From Erythrobacter cryptus DSM 12079 (lineage in GTDB: Bacteria > Pseudomonadota > Alphaproteobacteria > Sphingomonadales > Sphingomonadaceae), in NCBI RefSeq assembly GCF_000422985.1, contig NZ_KE383967.1:97621-161620 (forward strand): 64,000 nt of DNA, given 5' to 3'. The position numbers and the translations under genes were made by a program. Shown here piece by piece: positions 27,535 through 35,717 of this stretch; the stretch's first letter is position 1; the number at the start of each line of letters is the position of its first letter. The notes beneath the pieces were generated by a model. That model saw only the letters and a list, made by a program, of their open reading frames with translations. It did no database searches and was not told where the DNA came from.

Positions 27535-27550
27535 TTGCAAACGATTGCAA
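27535..27550 (+). promoter_or_regulatory. LacI-type operator 1 of the sucrose locus
   Basis: TTGCAAACGATTGCAA is a palindrome with TTGCAA arms and a central CG, the shape of LacI-family operators. It lies between the divergent receptor and permease genes. A second copy in reverse orientation lies 23 bp away, centre to centre. Confidence 0.72.
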
Positions 27551-27557
27551 CGAAAAT

Positions 27558-27573
27558 CTGCAATCGTTTGCAA
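27558..27573 (-). promoter_or_regulatory. LacI-type operator 2 of the sucrose locus
   Basis: Read on the minus strand this matches operator 1 at 15 of 16 positions (TTGCAAACGATTGCAG). The opposite orientation and the spacing of about two helical turns suggest one site for each divergent promoter, or cooperative binding of dimers on one face of the DNA. Confidence 0.72.
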
Positions 27574-27662
27574 TTTGCCCTGAAACATGTCACGTCAAAG
27601 GCAGGAGACCGCCGCAAAGGCGGCACAGCCACGCGTGGGACAGGATCGAGAAAAGGCACCGG

Positions 27663-28991
27663 ATGATGCACAGGCCCCGGCTTTCGCTGCTGCGAATCAT
27701 CGAGATGAACATCGGCTTTTTCGGCCTGCAGTTCTCCTTCGGGCTGCAGCAGGCCAATATGGGGCCGATCTATGGCTTTCTCGGCGCGGACGAGGCGACC
27801 ATGCCGCTCCTGTGGCTCGCCGGGCCGATGACCGGCCTCATCATCCAGCCGATCGTGGGGGCGATGAGCGACCGCACCAGCACCCGCCTCGGCCGGCGCA
27901 CGCCCTATTTCCTCGTGGGCGCGGTGATCTGCTCGCTGGCGCTCTTTGCCATGCCCCATTCGGCCAACCTGTGGATGGCTGCCGGGCTGCTGTGGATCCT
28001 CGATGCGGGCAACAACATCACCATGGAGCCCTATCGCGCCTATGTCGCCGATCGGCTCGCGCCTGATCAGCGCGCCGCCGGGTTCCTCACGCAAAGCGCC
28101 TTTACCGGCCTGGCCCAGACGCTCTCCTACCTTGCACCATCGCTGCTCACCGCCTTCATCGCGCGCGACGTGCTCGATGCCAATGGCATTCCGGCGATCG
28201 TGCGCATCGCCTTCGTGATCGGGGCGATCCTGTCGATCTCGACCATCCTGTGGTCGGTCTGGCGCGTGCCCGAACTGCCGCTGGCGCCCGCCGAGAGGGC
28301 CGCGCTCGCGCAAAAGCCGCTGACCTTGCGCGCCACCCTTGCGGAGATCGGCGCGGCGCTTAGCGCCATGCCGCGGCCGATGAAGCAGCTCGCCCTCGCC
28401 ATGCTGTGCCAGTGGTATGCGATGTTTGCCTATTGGCAATATATCACCTTTGCCGTGGCCCGCGCCCTTTATGGCACCAGCGATCCGGCCAGCGCCGCCT
28501 TCCGCGCCGCCACGCTCACCACCCAGCAGGCCGGGGCCTTCTACAACTTCATCGCCTTTGTCGGCGCGCTGGCGCTGATCCCGCTGGTGCGGCGCTTTGG
28601 CGCCCGGAGCGTCCATGCCGCCTGCCTTGCCGCCTCGGGCGCGGCGATGCTGCTGATCCCGGGGGTGACGACGATCCCTGCGCTCTTTGCCCTGATGCTC
28701 GGCATCGGGCTGGGCTGGGCCGGGATGATGGGCAATACCTATGTGATGCTGGCCGATTGCATCCCGCCCGAACGCAACGGCATCTACATGGGGATCTTCA
28801 ACCTCTTCATCGTCGTGCCGATGCTGATCCAGACGCTCACCATGCCGCTCATCTACGCGCCGCTTCTGGGCGGCGATCCGCGCCACGTGCTGATGCTGGG
28901 CGGCGGCTTGATGCTGGTCGGCGCGCTGGCTACCCTGGCGGTGGATGCGGGGCATCGCCACCCGCGCAGCGAGGGGCTGGCCACGGGCTGA
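27663..28991 (+). CDS. MFS sugar permease, SLC45/SuxC-like (probable sucrose transporter)
   Basis: A 442-residue inner-membrane carrier with about 12 hydrophobic segments. QFSFGLQQANMGPIYGFLGA, GPMTGLIIQPIVGAMSDRT and RLGRRTPYFLVGA are hallmarks of the glycoside/sucrose-proton symporter group that includes SuxC of Xanthomonas and Caulobacter loci. It probably moves sucrose from periplasm to cytoplasm for the GH68 enzyme. The gene diverges from the TonB receptor across two LacI-type operators and is followed after two bases by the LacI gene. ATG 27663 is chosen, with AAAAGG upstream; a second ATG follows immediately. Confidence 0.9.
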   Translation: MMHRPRLSLLRIIEMNIGFFGLQFSFGLQQANMGPIYGFLGADEATMPLLWLAGPMTGLIIQPIVGAMSDRTSTRLGRRTPYFLVGAVICSLALFAMPHSANLWMAAGLLWILDAGNNITMEPYRAYVADRLAPDQRAAGFLTQSAFTGLAQTLSYLAPSLLTAFIARDVLDANGIPAIVRIAFVIGAILSISTILWSVWRVPELPLAPAERAALAQKPLTLRATLAEIGAALSAMPRPMKQLALAMLCQWYAMFAYWQYITFAVARALYGTSDPASAAFRAATLTTQQAGAFYNFIAFVGALALIPLVRRFGARSVHAACLAASGAAMLLIPGVTTIPALFALMLGIGLGWAGMMGNTYVMLADCIPPERNGIYMGIFNLFIVVPMLIQTLTMPLIYAPLLGGDPRHVLMLGGGLMLVGALATLAVDAGHRHPRSEGLATG

Positions 28992-28993
28992 GC

Positions 28994-30019
28994 ATGGGCG
29001 AGGAGAGGCACGGGCGCACGGTGGTGCGCACCATCACCGATCTGGCGCGGCTCGCCGGGGTCTCGCCCGGCACGGTCAGCCGCGCGCTCGCCGGCAAGAG
29101 CCTCGTCAACGCCAAGACCCGCGCGCGCATCGAGGCGCTGGCGCGCGAGCACGGCTTTCGTCCCAACCAGATGGCGAGCGGCCTGCGCCGCCAGCGCACC
29201 GGGGTGATCGGGGTGGCGATCCCGCTCGGCCATGACACCCGCCAGCAGATTTCCGACACCTTCTTCATGACCTTGCTCGGCCATCTTGCCGACGAGCTGA
29301 CCCATGAGGGCTATGACCTGATGCTGCGCCGGGTGGTGCCCGATGCCGATGGCGACTGGCTCGATCGCTTCATCGGTTCGGGCATGATCGACGGGGTGAT
29401 CGTGATCGGCCAGTCCGATCAGTTCGCGCGCATCGAGGAGGTGGCCGAGGGCTACCGGCCGATGGTGGTCTGGGGCAATCACCAGGAAGGCCAGCGCCAC
29501 TGCGTGGTGGGCAGCGACAACCGCCTCGGCGGGCGGCTGGCGGCCGAACGGCTGATCGCCGCCGGGGCGCGGCAGATCGCCTTTCTCGGCGATGCCACCG
29601 CGATCGAGTTTGCCGCGCGGCGCGCCGGGGCCGCCGATGTCGCCGCGCGCTTCGGCCTGCCCCCGCTTGTCACCCTGCCCACCCACCTGTCGCCCGAGCG
29701 CGCGAGCGAGGAGATCGCCGCGCACCTTGCCGCCCATGCCGGGCGGATCGACGGGATCTTTGCCGCCACCGACACGCTCGCAGCCCTTTGCCTCACCGCG
29801 CTGCGCGCGCGCGGCGTGGCGGTGCCCGGGGCGGTGCGGCTGGTGGGATTTGATGACCTTCCGATCGCGCGCCAGACGGTGCCGCCGCTCACCACCATCC
29901 GCCAGGACATTGCCGCAGGCGCGCGCGGCCTCGTTGACCTGTTGCTGCGACGCATCGCCGGCGAGGCGACCGAAAGCCTGATCCTGCCGCCCGAACTGGT
30001 GGTGCGCGAAACCGCCTGA
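28994..30019 (+). CDS. LacI-family regulator of the sucrose-type locus
   Basis: A 341-residue regulator starting two bases after the permease stop. The frame is open upstream, but the ATG at 28994 gives the normal N-terminus. The helix-turn-helix reads ITDLARLAGVSPGTVSRALAGK, followed by the hinge segment REHGFRPNQMASGLRR and a periplasmic-binding-like effector domain ending LILPPELVVRETA. It probably binds the TTGCAAACGATTGCAA palindromes upstream of its own unit and of the receptor-GH68-kinase unit, so it would be autoregulated. The effector is probably sucrose, fructose or a phosphate ester, by context only. Confidence 0.9.
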   Translation: MGEERHGRTVVRTITDLARLAGVSPGTVSRALAGKSLVNAKTRARIEALAREHGFRPNQMASGLRRQRTGVIGVAIPLGHDTRQQISDTFFMTLLGHLADELTHEGYDLMLRRVVPDADGDWLDRFIGSGMIDGVIVIGQSDQFARIEEVAEGYRPMVVWGNHQEGQRHCVVGSDNRLGGRLAAERLIAAGARQIAFLGDATAIEFAARRAGAADVAARFGLPPLVTLPTHLSPERASEEIAAHLAAHAGRIDGIFAATDTLAALCLTALRARGVAVPGAVRLVGFDDLPIARQTVPPLTTIRQDIAAGARGLVDLLLRRIAGEATESLILPPELVVRETA

Positions 30020-30065
30020 GCCGCGCGGCTTGCGCTGCCCCATCACCGGGCTATGAGCCGTCCCC

Positions 30066-30332
30066 ATGCAGATGGACGATCTTCTCCAGCGCTATTTCGG
30101 CACACGCGATCTTGCCGCCATTGCCCCTGCCGCCCTGCCCGACGGAATTGCACGGATGCGCGTCGATTTCGGTCTTGCCACCGATCGTGCCGCGCGCTTT
30201 GCCCTGTGGAGCATGCTGCTGGTGCTGGGCGAGGCGCCCGAGATCGAGATCGCCTTTGCCGAAGCCGAGGATCGCGCGGCCGCGCGGCGGCTGATGGAGA
30301 TGCTCGCCGCTGCCGATCCGCACGAGCCCTGA
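30066..30332 (+). CDS. Conserved small hypothetical protein
   Basis: An 88-residue acidic protein beginning MQMDDLLQRYFG, with an LWSMLLVLGEAPE segment and a helical C-terminus. I believe similar small proteins occur in other Sphingomonadales, but no function is known to me. A start at the ATG 30066 or 30072 is equally possible; no clear ribosome-binding site is present. No signal peptide or membrane segment is evident. It lies between the LacI gene and a convergent acyl-CoA dehydrogenase gene, and an inverted repeat follows the stop directly. Confidence 0.55.
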   Translation: MQMDDLLQRYFGTRDLAAIAPAALPDGIARMRVDFGLATDRAARFALWSMLLVLGEAPEIEIAFAEAEDRAAARRLMEMLAAADPHEP

Positions 30333-30365
30333 GGGCACGCCCGGGCGCGTCTGCCGCGCGTGCCC
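30333..30365. terminator. Bidirectional terminator-like hairpin between convergent genes
   Basis: GGGCACGC (30333-30340) pairs perfectly with GCGTGCCC (30358-30365) around a 17-base loop. It separates the small hypothetical gene from the convergent acyl-CoA dehydrogenase gene. No T-run follows, so strength is unknown. Confidence 0.45.
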
Positions 30366-30378
30366 CCCCTTGCCGCCG

Positions 30379-31518
30379 TCAGCCCTGCGCAGACAGCGCC
30401 ACGTGGCGCTTCAGGTGGTGATCGACATTGCCGAACTCGGCATCGAAGATGGTCAGGCGCTTGAAATAGTGGCCGATGGCATATTCATCGGTCACCCCGT
30501 TGCCGCCGTGGATCTGCACCGCTTCCTGCCCGATGAGGCGTGCCGCCTGGCCCACTCCCACCTTGGCGGCCGAGACCGCCTTCTTGCGCTCGACCTCCTC
30601 GGCGCCGAGCCGCAGCGTCGCTAGATAGGTGAGCGAGACCGCGCTTTCATAGGCCGTGTACATATCGACCATGCGGTGCTGGAGCACCTGGAAGCTGCCG
30701 ATCGGCACGCCGAACTGCTTGCGCTGGCGGCTGTAATCCACCGTCATCGCATGGGCGACCTTCATCGCCCCGCAGGCCTCGGCGCACAGCGCGGCGATGG
30801 CTTCATCGGTGACCAGCTCGATGAGCGCCAGGCCCTCGCCCTCGGCCCCGATCAGCGCCTCGGCCGGCAGGCTCACATTCTCGAAATAGACTTCCGAAGC
30901 GCGCCGGCCATCGACGGTGACATAATCACGGGTGGTAACGCCCGGCGTGTCCTTGGCCAGCACGAAGACCGAAACCCCGCCGCGATCGCGCCGCTCGCCG
31001 CCGGTGCGCGCCGTGACGACAAGGTGGCTCGCCCAGGGCGCGCCGATCACCACCGCCTTGTGGCCGTTGAGCACCCAGCCCGCGCCATCCTTCCTCGCGG
31101 TGGTTTCAAGATCGGCATAGTCGAACCGGCCTTTGGGCTCGGCATAGGCAAAGGCAAAGACCCGCGTGCCAGCGACGATCGCGCCGATATGCTCCTCCTT
31201 CTGCGCCGCAGTGCCGGCGTGCTTCAGGAAGCCCCCGGCGCACACCACGGTGGGCACGAAAGGCTCGATGACGAGGCCCTTGCCGAATTCCTCCATGATC
31301 ACCATGGCATCGACCGGCCCGCCGCCAAAGCCGCCGTCGGCCTCGGCAAAAGGCATGCCGAGGATGCCCAGTTCGGCCAGCTGCGCCCAGATTTCGGGCC
31401 GCCAGCCTGAAGCCGAAGCGATCGCCTTGCGCCGCGTCTCCCAGTCATATTGCTCGCGCACCAGCCGCGAAAGGCCGTCGCGCACCATCTGCTGTTCTTC
31501 GGTGAAGTTGAAATCCAC
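30379..31518 (-). CDS. Acyl-CoA dehydrogenase, small-subunit-like (PimD-type pair member)
   Basis: A 379-residue flavoprotein of the acyl-CoA dehydrogenase superfamily. It starts MDFNFTEEQQMVRDGLSRLV and ends with HGGNGVTDEYAIGHYFKR and a short tail. The usual YEGT/GEGT loop that carries the catalytic Glu in medium-chain enzymes is absent: the corresponding stretch reads FDAEFGNVDHH. It follows the next dehydrogenase gene in the same direction after 185 bases. Such unequal pairs often form heteromeric dehydrogenases for bulky acyl-CoAs (pimeloyl-CoA or steroid side-chain type), so a complex with that neighbour is likely. The substrate is unknown. Confidence 0.88.
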   Translation of the reverse strand: MDFNFTEEQQMVRDGLSRLVREQYDWETRRKAIASASGWRPEIWAQLAELGILGMPFAEADGGFGGGPVDAMVIMEEFGKGLVIEPFVPTVVCAGGFLKHAGTAAQKEEHIGAIVAGTRVFAFAYAEPKGRFDYADLETTARKDGAGWVLNGHKAVVIGAPWASHLVVTARTGGERRDRGGVSVFVLAKDTPGVTTRDYVTVDGRRASEVYFENVSLPAEALIGAEGEGLALIELVTDEAIAALCAEACGAMKVAHAMTVDYSRQRKQFGVPIGSFQVLQHRMVDMYTAYESAVSLTYLATLRLGAEEVERKKAVSAAKVGVGQAARLIGQEAVQIHGGNGVTDEYAIGHYFKRLTIFDAEFGNVDHHLKRHVALSAQG

Positions 31519-31581
31519 GAATATCTCTCCCGTCCTCAGGCGTTTGCGTCCCGCCGTATCGAGGTTGAACTGAAAGTTGCT

Positions 31582-31693
31582 CTTCCCCTTGGGGGAAGCC
31601 TAGCTGGCCCGCTTGCGGGCCGACGGTTGGGATGAGGGCCTGCCCTAGTGGCGGCAGAGCCTCCACCCCTCCCCCCTCCCCCGAGGGGAGGGG
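31582..31693. repeat. Cluster of three perfect hairpins between paired dehydrogenase genes
   Basis: The 185-base spacer holds three stem-loops: CTTCCCC/GGGGAAG (31582-31598), GGCCCGC/GCGGGCC with a two-base loop (31606-31621), and CCCCTCCCC/GGGGAGGGG (31673-31693). They could act as processing or attenuation elements that set the ratio of the two subunits, or be a mobile palindromic repeat. No T-runs follow. Confidence 0.5.
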
Positions 31694-31703
31694 AGATAAA
31701 AGG

Positions 31704-32897
31704 TCACAGCCCCAGGATCATCTTGGCGATGATGTTGCGCTGGATCTCGTTCGATCCGCCATAGATGCTGGTCTTGCGCATGTTGAAATAGGTGCCCGCG
31801 GCATGTTGGGCATAGTCGGGGCCGACCGGGTGCTCGTTGGTGTTGTCATTGGCGATCCCGCCGTTGAACGGCGCGCCATAGACCCCGACCGCCTCGAGCG
31901 TCAGCTCGGTCAGGCGCTGCTGGATTTCGGTGCCCTTGATCTTGAGGATCGAGCTTTCCGGCCCCGGCCCCTTGCCCGCCTGCTCGCCCGCGAGCGTGCG
32001 CAGCTCGGTGATCTCGAGGGCAGCGAGGTCAATCTCGAGCTGGCTCACCTTGCGGGCAAAATCGAAGTCCTTGATGAGCGGCTGGCCATAGGCGGTCTCT
32101 TTCGCGGCGATCTCGCGCAGGCGGGCGATCCCGCGCTTGGAGCGCGCCACCCCGGCAATGCCGCTGCGTTCGTGCGCAAGCAGGAACTTGGCATAGGTCC
32201 AGCCCTTGTTCTCCTGCCCGACGAGGTTCTCCACCGGCACGCGCACATCGGTGAGCCAGGTCTCGTTCACCTCGTAGCTGCCATCGAGCAGCTTGATCGG
32301 CTTCACCTCCACGCCGGGCGACTTCATGTCGATGAGCAGGAAGCTGATCCCTTCCTGCGGCTTGGCATCGGGATCGGTGCGCACCAGGAAGAAGCCCCAA
32401 TCGGCGTGCTGGGCGAGCGTCGTCCAGGTCTTCTGCCCGTTGACGATGTAATGATCGCCGTCGCGCACCGCGCTGGTCTTGAGATTGGCAAGGTCAGAGC
32501 CGGCCCCCGGTTCGGAATAGCCCTGGCACCACCACACATCCCCGCTGCGGATGCCGGGCAGGTGGCGGGCCTTCTGTTCTTCCGACCCGAAGGTGTAGAT
32601 CACCGGCCCCACCATCGACACGCCAAAGGGCAGCGGCATGATGGTGTTGGCGCGGGCGTTCTCCTCCGACCAGATATAGCGCTGAGTCGCGCTCCACCCG
32701 GTGCCGCCATATTCGACCGGCCAGGCCGGCACCGACCAGCCCTTCTTGCCGAGAATCTTGTGCCAGGCGAGCATGTCCTCGCGGCTCATGTCCTCGCGCA
32801 TGCCGAAATCGGCAAGGTGCTTGGGATAGTTCTCGGCGATGAAGGCGCGCACCTCCTCACGGAAGGCCTGTTCTTCGGGGGTGAATTCGAGGTTCAT
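31704..32897 (-). CDS. Acyl-CoA dehydrogenase, large-subunit-like (PimC-type pair member)
   Basis: A 397-residue flavoprotein starting MNLEFTPEEQAFREEVRAFI and containing the FAD/substrate motif WCQGYSEPGAGSDLA and the C-terminal YGGSNEIQRNIIAKMI. The C-terminal loop has Gly where medium-chain enzymes have the catalytic Glu (YEGT). A Glu at 243, in AHERSGIAG, sits where isovaleryl- and long-chain-type enzymes carry their catalytic base, so it is the probable active-site residue. It is followed by the smaller dehydrogenase (30.4-31.5 kb). Upstream, 123 bases away and in the same direction, is a LolA-like gene with an operator of the island regulon. Confidence 0.9.
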   Translation of the reverse strand: MNLEFTPEEQAFREEVRAFIAENYPKHLADFGMREDMSREDMLAWHKILGKKGWSVPAWPVEYGGTGWSATQRYIWSEENARANTIMPLPFGVSMVGPVIYTFGSEEQKARHLPGIRSGDVWWCQGYSEPGAGSDLANLKTSAVRDGDHYIVNGQKTWTTLAQHADWGFFLVRTDPDAKPQEGISFLLIDMKSPGVEVKPIKLLDGSYEVNETWLTDVRVPVENLVGQENKGWTYAKFLLAHERSGIAGVARSKRGIARLREIAAKETAYGQPLIKDFDFARKVSQLEIDLAALEITELRTLAGEQAGKGPGPESSILKIKGTEIQQRLTELTLEAVGVYGAPFNGGIANDNTNEHPVGPDYAQHAAGTYFNMRKTSIYGGSNEIQRNIIAKMILGL

Positions 32898-33020
32898 CGC
32901 ATCGCTCTCCTGATGGCTTGGCTTTGGCCTCTCATGTCACGAGCGCGCGCGCATCGGAAGGGGGAAGCGGGTTGAAAATTCTGCACCGCCCGGCGCGAGG
33001 GGCAGCAGCGCGGCGCCGGC

Positions 33021-33788
33021 TCAGGGAGCGGGCGGCTGGAACAGCGCCGGATCGATCGGCTCGCCCACCCGGGTGCTGGTCCACAGCACGCTGTTGGCGA
33101 TGATCCCGTCATAAAGCAGCGTCACCCGGCGGGCCTGCACCCAGCCGCTGTCGAGCCGCACGAAATCGCCATAGAGCCGCTCGTGAAAGCCGCGGGGCGT
33201 GGTGAAGGCCATGTAGGTGACAAACCCGCTTTCGGCATCGAAGCCGAACAGCGTCTGCGCGCCCTTGGGATCGACGATGCGCACCAGGTTGGTCTTGCGC
33301 CCGCCGATCTCGCGCGGCGGGGCAAGCGCAAGGGCAAAGCCCTCATCCAGCGCCGAGCGCAGGATGCCGAAGCCGAAATTGCTCGCCCAATAGGCATCGG
33401 CCTCGGCGCGCGGCATGATCCCGCGCTCGGTCCAGGTGGTGTTGCCGTCATAGCCCACCTCGAACAGCAGCCTGCCGCCCGAGCGGGCGATGATACGCAC
33501 CTTGCCCGAAGCCTCGTGCGCGGCGGTGCGCCCCGGCTCGAAGGTGCGCCACATGCGATAGTCATCGGCCTCGGCGCGCACCTTGCCCGTGGCCGGATCG
33601 TAGAAGGTGGCGCTGCCGGAAAGTTCGAGCGTGCCGGGATCGAGCCACAAGGCCCCGCCATGCGCGGCCACCGCGCGTTCGACCAGCGCGCGGGCCTCGC
33701 TCGGCGCGGCGCGCGCTGCTGCCGGCGCAAACGCGGTGAGGACGCCAAAAGCGATGAGGGCAGCAAGCGCCCCGATGATCCTTGGCAT
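33021..33788 (-). CDS. Periplasmic LolA-like-fold protein of unknown function
   Basis: 255 residues with an N-terminal signal peptide (FAPAAARAAP). The mature part contains HGGALWLDPGTLELSGSATFYDP and several regular beta-rich blocks, which suggests the LolA/LppX half-barrel fold used to hold lipids or hydrophobic ligands. I do not recognise an exact family. The ATG at 33788 has GGGAG at good spacing and is preferred to a GTG at 33806. A TGTCCGGACA palindrome lies 25 bases upstream, so the gene, and perhaps the two dehydrogenase genes after it, belong to the island regulon. A periplasmic carrier of a hydrophobic substrate is one possible role. Confidence 0.72.
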   Translation of the reverse strand: MPRIIGALAALIAFGVLTAFAPAAARAAPSEARALVERAVAAHGGALWLDPGTLELSGSATFYDPATGKVRAEADDYRMWRTFEPGRTAAHEASGKVRIIARSGGRLLFEVGYDGNTTWTERGIMPRAEADAYWASNFGFGILRSALDEGFALALAPPREIGGRKTNLVRIVDPKGAQTLFGFDAESGFVTYMAFTTPRGFHERLYGDFVRLDSGWVQARRVTLLYDGIIANSVLWTSTRVGEPIDPALFQPPAP

Positions 33789-33812
33789 GACCGCTCCCTT
33801 TCCCACGCGATT

Positions 33813-33822
33813 TGTCCGGACA
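33813..33822. promoter_or_regulatory. Island-regulon operator copy (site A)
   Basis: The palindrome TGTCCGGACA, in context TTTGTCCGGACAGC, lies between the divergent LolA-like gene and the secreted-protein gene at 33860. It is one of eight copies in this window, all between 33.8 and 55.4 kb. Confidence 0.7.
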
Positions 33823-33859
33823 GCTTTTCAACCACGCCGCTCTGGTCTAGGCAAGCGCC

Positions 33860-34510
33860 ATGACGCCGCGCCGCCTCATCCTCGCTGCCACAGCGCTCGC
33901 CGCCGCCGCGCTCGCCGCCCCTCTGCCCGCCGCCGGGGCAGAGGCGCTGGCGCCGGGCATCTGGAGCAATGTCGAGGATGCCTATTTCGCCGAGGAGGAA
34001 GGCCGCCCCCGGCCCGAGGAGGTGTTCATCGAAGTCGGAAGCGACGGGCGCTGGCGGGCGATCGATGCCTTCGGGACTGAGGCAGGCCCGTGGCGCTCGG
34101 GTGCGATCCCCGGCCTTGCCCCACGCGCGGGCGGATCGGGCTGGCAGATCGCCGGAAGCGAGATCCGCCGCGCCCGGCGCTTTTCCTGCTGGGTTTCGGT
34201 GCGCAAGTTTGCCGCCAAACCCGATGGCACGCCCGACTGGACCTTTGCCGGCGGGCTTGCCAGCTTCGATCAGGGCGGGCGGATCGCCGTGCCGGGCGGG
34301 GGCGTGGCGCCTGATGTCACCATCCGCCTGCGCAACGTGACCTGGGCCAAGGGCAGCCGCAACAAGCCCGCGCTGGTGCTCTATGTCCACAAGGACGATC
34401 CCGCGCGCGCCGAAAGCTATGCCTGGGCCTCGCCCGATGCGGCGCTGGTGGGGATCAACCTGCGCTGGGTGCAGGCGAGCTGTGCGCGGGTGGAGGAAGG
34501 GGCGGGCTAG
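33860..34510 (+). CDS. Exported protein of unknown function
   Basis: 216 residues with a clear signal peptide (many Ala/Leu, ending PAAGAEA). The mature domain has IWSNVEDAYFAEEEGRPRP, two Cys residues (FSCWVSV and QASCARVEEG) that could form a disulfide, and predicted beta-rich structure. I do not recognise the family. The gene diverges from the LolA-like gene across a regulon operator and ends tail-to-tail with the YciI gene, with the stops overlapping by four bases. Shared regulation with the island is likely from position alone. Confidence 0.7.
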   Translation: MTPRRLILAATALAAAALAAPLPAAGAEALAPGIWSNVEDAYFAEEEGRPRPEEVFIEVGSDGRWRAIDAFGTEAGPWRSGAIPGLAPRAGGSGWQIAGSEIRRARRFSCWVSVRKFAAKPDGTPDWTFAGGLASFDQGGRIAVPGGGVAPDVTIRLRNVTWAKGSRNKPALVLYVHKDDPARAESYAWASPDAALVGINLRWVQASCARVEEGAG

Positions 34511-34818
34511 GCGCCGCGCAGCCAGGCCGCCCCGCCCACCCAATCGCCAGCCACGGCGGCAAATTCATAGAGGCTAAGCCTCGGCCACACCCCGGCCCTG
34601 GCATAGGGATCGGCCTCGAGCCGCGCCCGGGCCGCGGCCTCATCTTCTGCCTTGATCACCAGCAGCGAGCCAGCCGGCGTGCCCGCGCGCTTGAGCGGCC
34701 CGGCCACGGCATAGTCACCAAGGTGCGCGGCGACATAGTCAAGATGGGCGGCAAGGTGCTGCTGGCGCAGGCGGGCGCTGTCCGGCCCGTCCTCGCCGAT
34801 CGCGGCATAGAGCTTCAT
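34507..34818 (-). CDS. YciI-family protein
   Basis: A 103-residue small protein, last of a ten-gene minus-strand unit. It begins MKLYAAIGEDGPDSARLRQQHL, followed by HLDYVAAHLGDYAVAGPLK and YARAGVWPRLSLYEFAAVAG, which fits the YciI ferredoxin-like fold. Members include muconolactone-isomerase-like and dehalogenase-like enzymes, but most are uncharacterised. The ATG at 34818 overlaps the stop of the upstream VOC gene (ATGA). Confidence 0.8.
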   Translation of the reverse strand: MKLYAAIGEDGPDSARLRQQHLAAHLDYVAAHLGDYAVAGPLKRAGTPAGSLLVIKAEDEAAARARLEADPYARAGVWPRLSLYEFAAVAGDWVGGAAWLRGA

Positions 34819-35717
34819 CGCCCGACCTCGACACATTCGACGATCTCGCCCGCCACCCCGATCGCGCTCGCCGCGCGGCGGCCCTGATAGAGCGCGCCGG
34901 CGCGCACCGCCGGCGGGGCGATCCAGTCGAGCGCGCAGGCATCAAGATCGCTGACCGCCAGGGTGACGAGCGCATTGCCCGGCGGCAGCATCCCGGCATG
35001 GCGCGGCCGGGGCGTGGCGGCGGCGGGATAATCATCGACCTCGATGATCGGCATGCGCTGGTGCCTCACCATGGTGATGGTGGTCTGCGTTTCCGGGGCA
35101 AGGCCAAAGGCCTTGTTGATCATCGAATAGGGCAAGGTGTAATCCGCCCCGCGCTCAAGCCCCAGCCCGCGGCAATACCACTCGATGCTCGCCTCGCGGT
35201 CGGGCGTGGCCAGCACGGTGATGAAGATTCGGTCAACCGGCGCGGCGGCGCGGGGCAGATCGGTGTCGGGCATGTCGCCCAGCACCTGATTGAGATAGAT
35301 CATCTCCGCCCCCGGCCCGAGCGCCTGCATCGGGATGAAGGCGGGCTTGATGTTTTCAAGCAGCTTGGGCGGGCCGACGATGGTGAACAGCTCGGGGGGG
35401 AGCGCTTCGGGCCAGTGCCAGACATCGGCAACGCTCGCCTCGAAGGCGGCCCAGCCATAGGTGGTGGTGGGGCGGAAATCGGGATGGGCGGGCTGCTCCA
35501 CCAGCCGGAACCAGCAGGGCGCTCCGCTTTGGGGCTGGAGCACGGCATAGGGCGCCGCGGCATTGCCCGGGCAGGCCCAGCTTGCCGCAAGCTCAGCGTC
35601 AAGCCGCCCCTGTTCGACGAGCGTCAAACCCAGCACATCGCGATAGGCGGCCAGCGCCCGGGCGAGATCGGGCACACTCGATAGCCCGCCCAGAATGGTG
35701 CCGTGGGCCACGCTCAT
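34815..35717 (-). CDS. VOC (glyoxalase/extradiol-dioxygenase superfamily) protein
   Basis: 300 residues with two VOC modules. The first half begins ILGGLSSVPDLARALAAYRDVLGL. The second begins VDRIFITVLATPDREASIEWYCRGLGL and ends with the paired strand NALVTLAVSDLD. Members are metal enzymes such as glyoxalases, epimerases and ring-cleaving dioxygenases; I cannot assign the reaction. A VOC gene also occurs in the itaconate-degradation cluster of Pseudomonas aeruginosa. The start codon overlaps the stop of the crotonase gene by four bases, and its own stop overlaps the YciI start. Confidence 0.8.
   Translation of the reverse strand: MSVAHGTILGGLSSVPDLARALAAYRDVLGLTLVEQGRLDAELAASWACPGNAAAPYAVLQPQSGAPCWFRLVEQPAHPDFRPTTTYGWAAFEASVADVWHWPEALPPELFTIVGPPKLLENIKPAFIPMQALGPGAEMIYLNQVLGDMPDTDLPRAAAPVDRIFITVLATPDREASIEWYCRGLGLERGADYTLPYSMINKAFGLAPETQTTITMVRHQRMPIIEVDDYPAAATPRPRHAGMLPPGNALVTLAVSDLDACALDWIAPPAVRAGALYQGRRAASAIGVAGEIVECVEVGR

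Noticed and set aside
27477..28961. A roughly 490-codon N-terminal extension of the sucrose-locus TonB receptor
   Set aside because: The extension overlaps the permease gene and the operators. The receptor has a proper signal peptide and ribosome-binding site at 27476.
31582..31693. Rho-independent terminator for the larger dehydrogenase gene
   Set aside because: Stems are strong but none is followed by a T-run in the minus-strand direction; kept only as a hairpin cluster.
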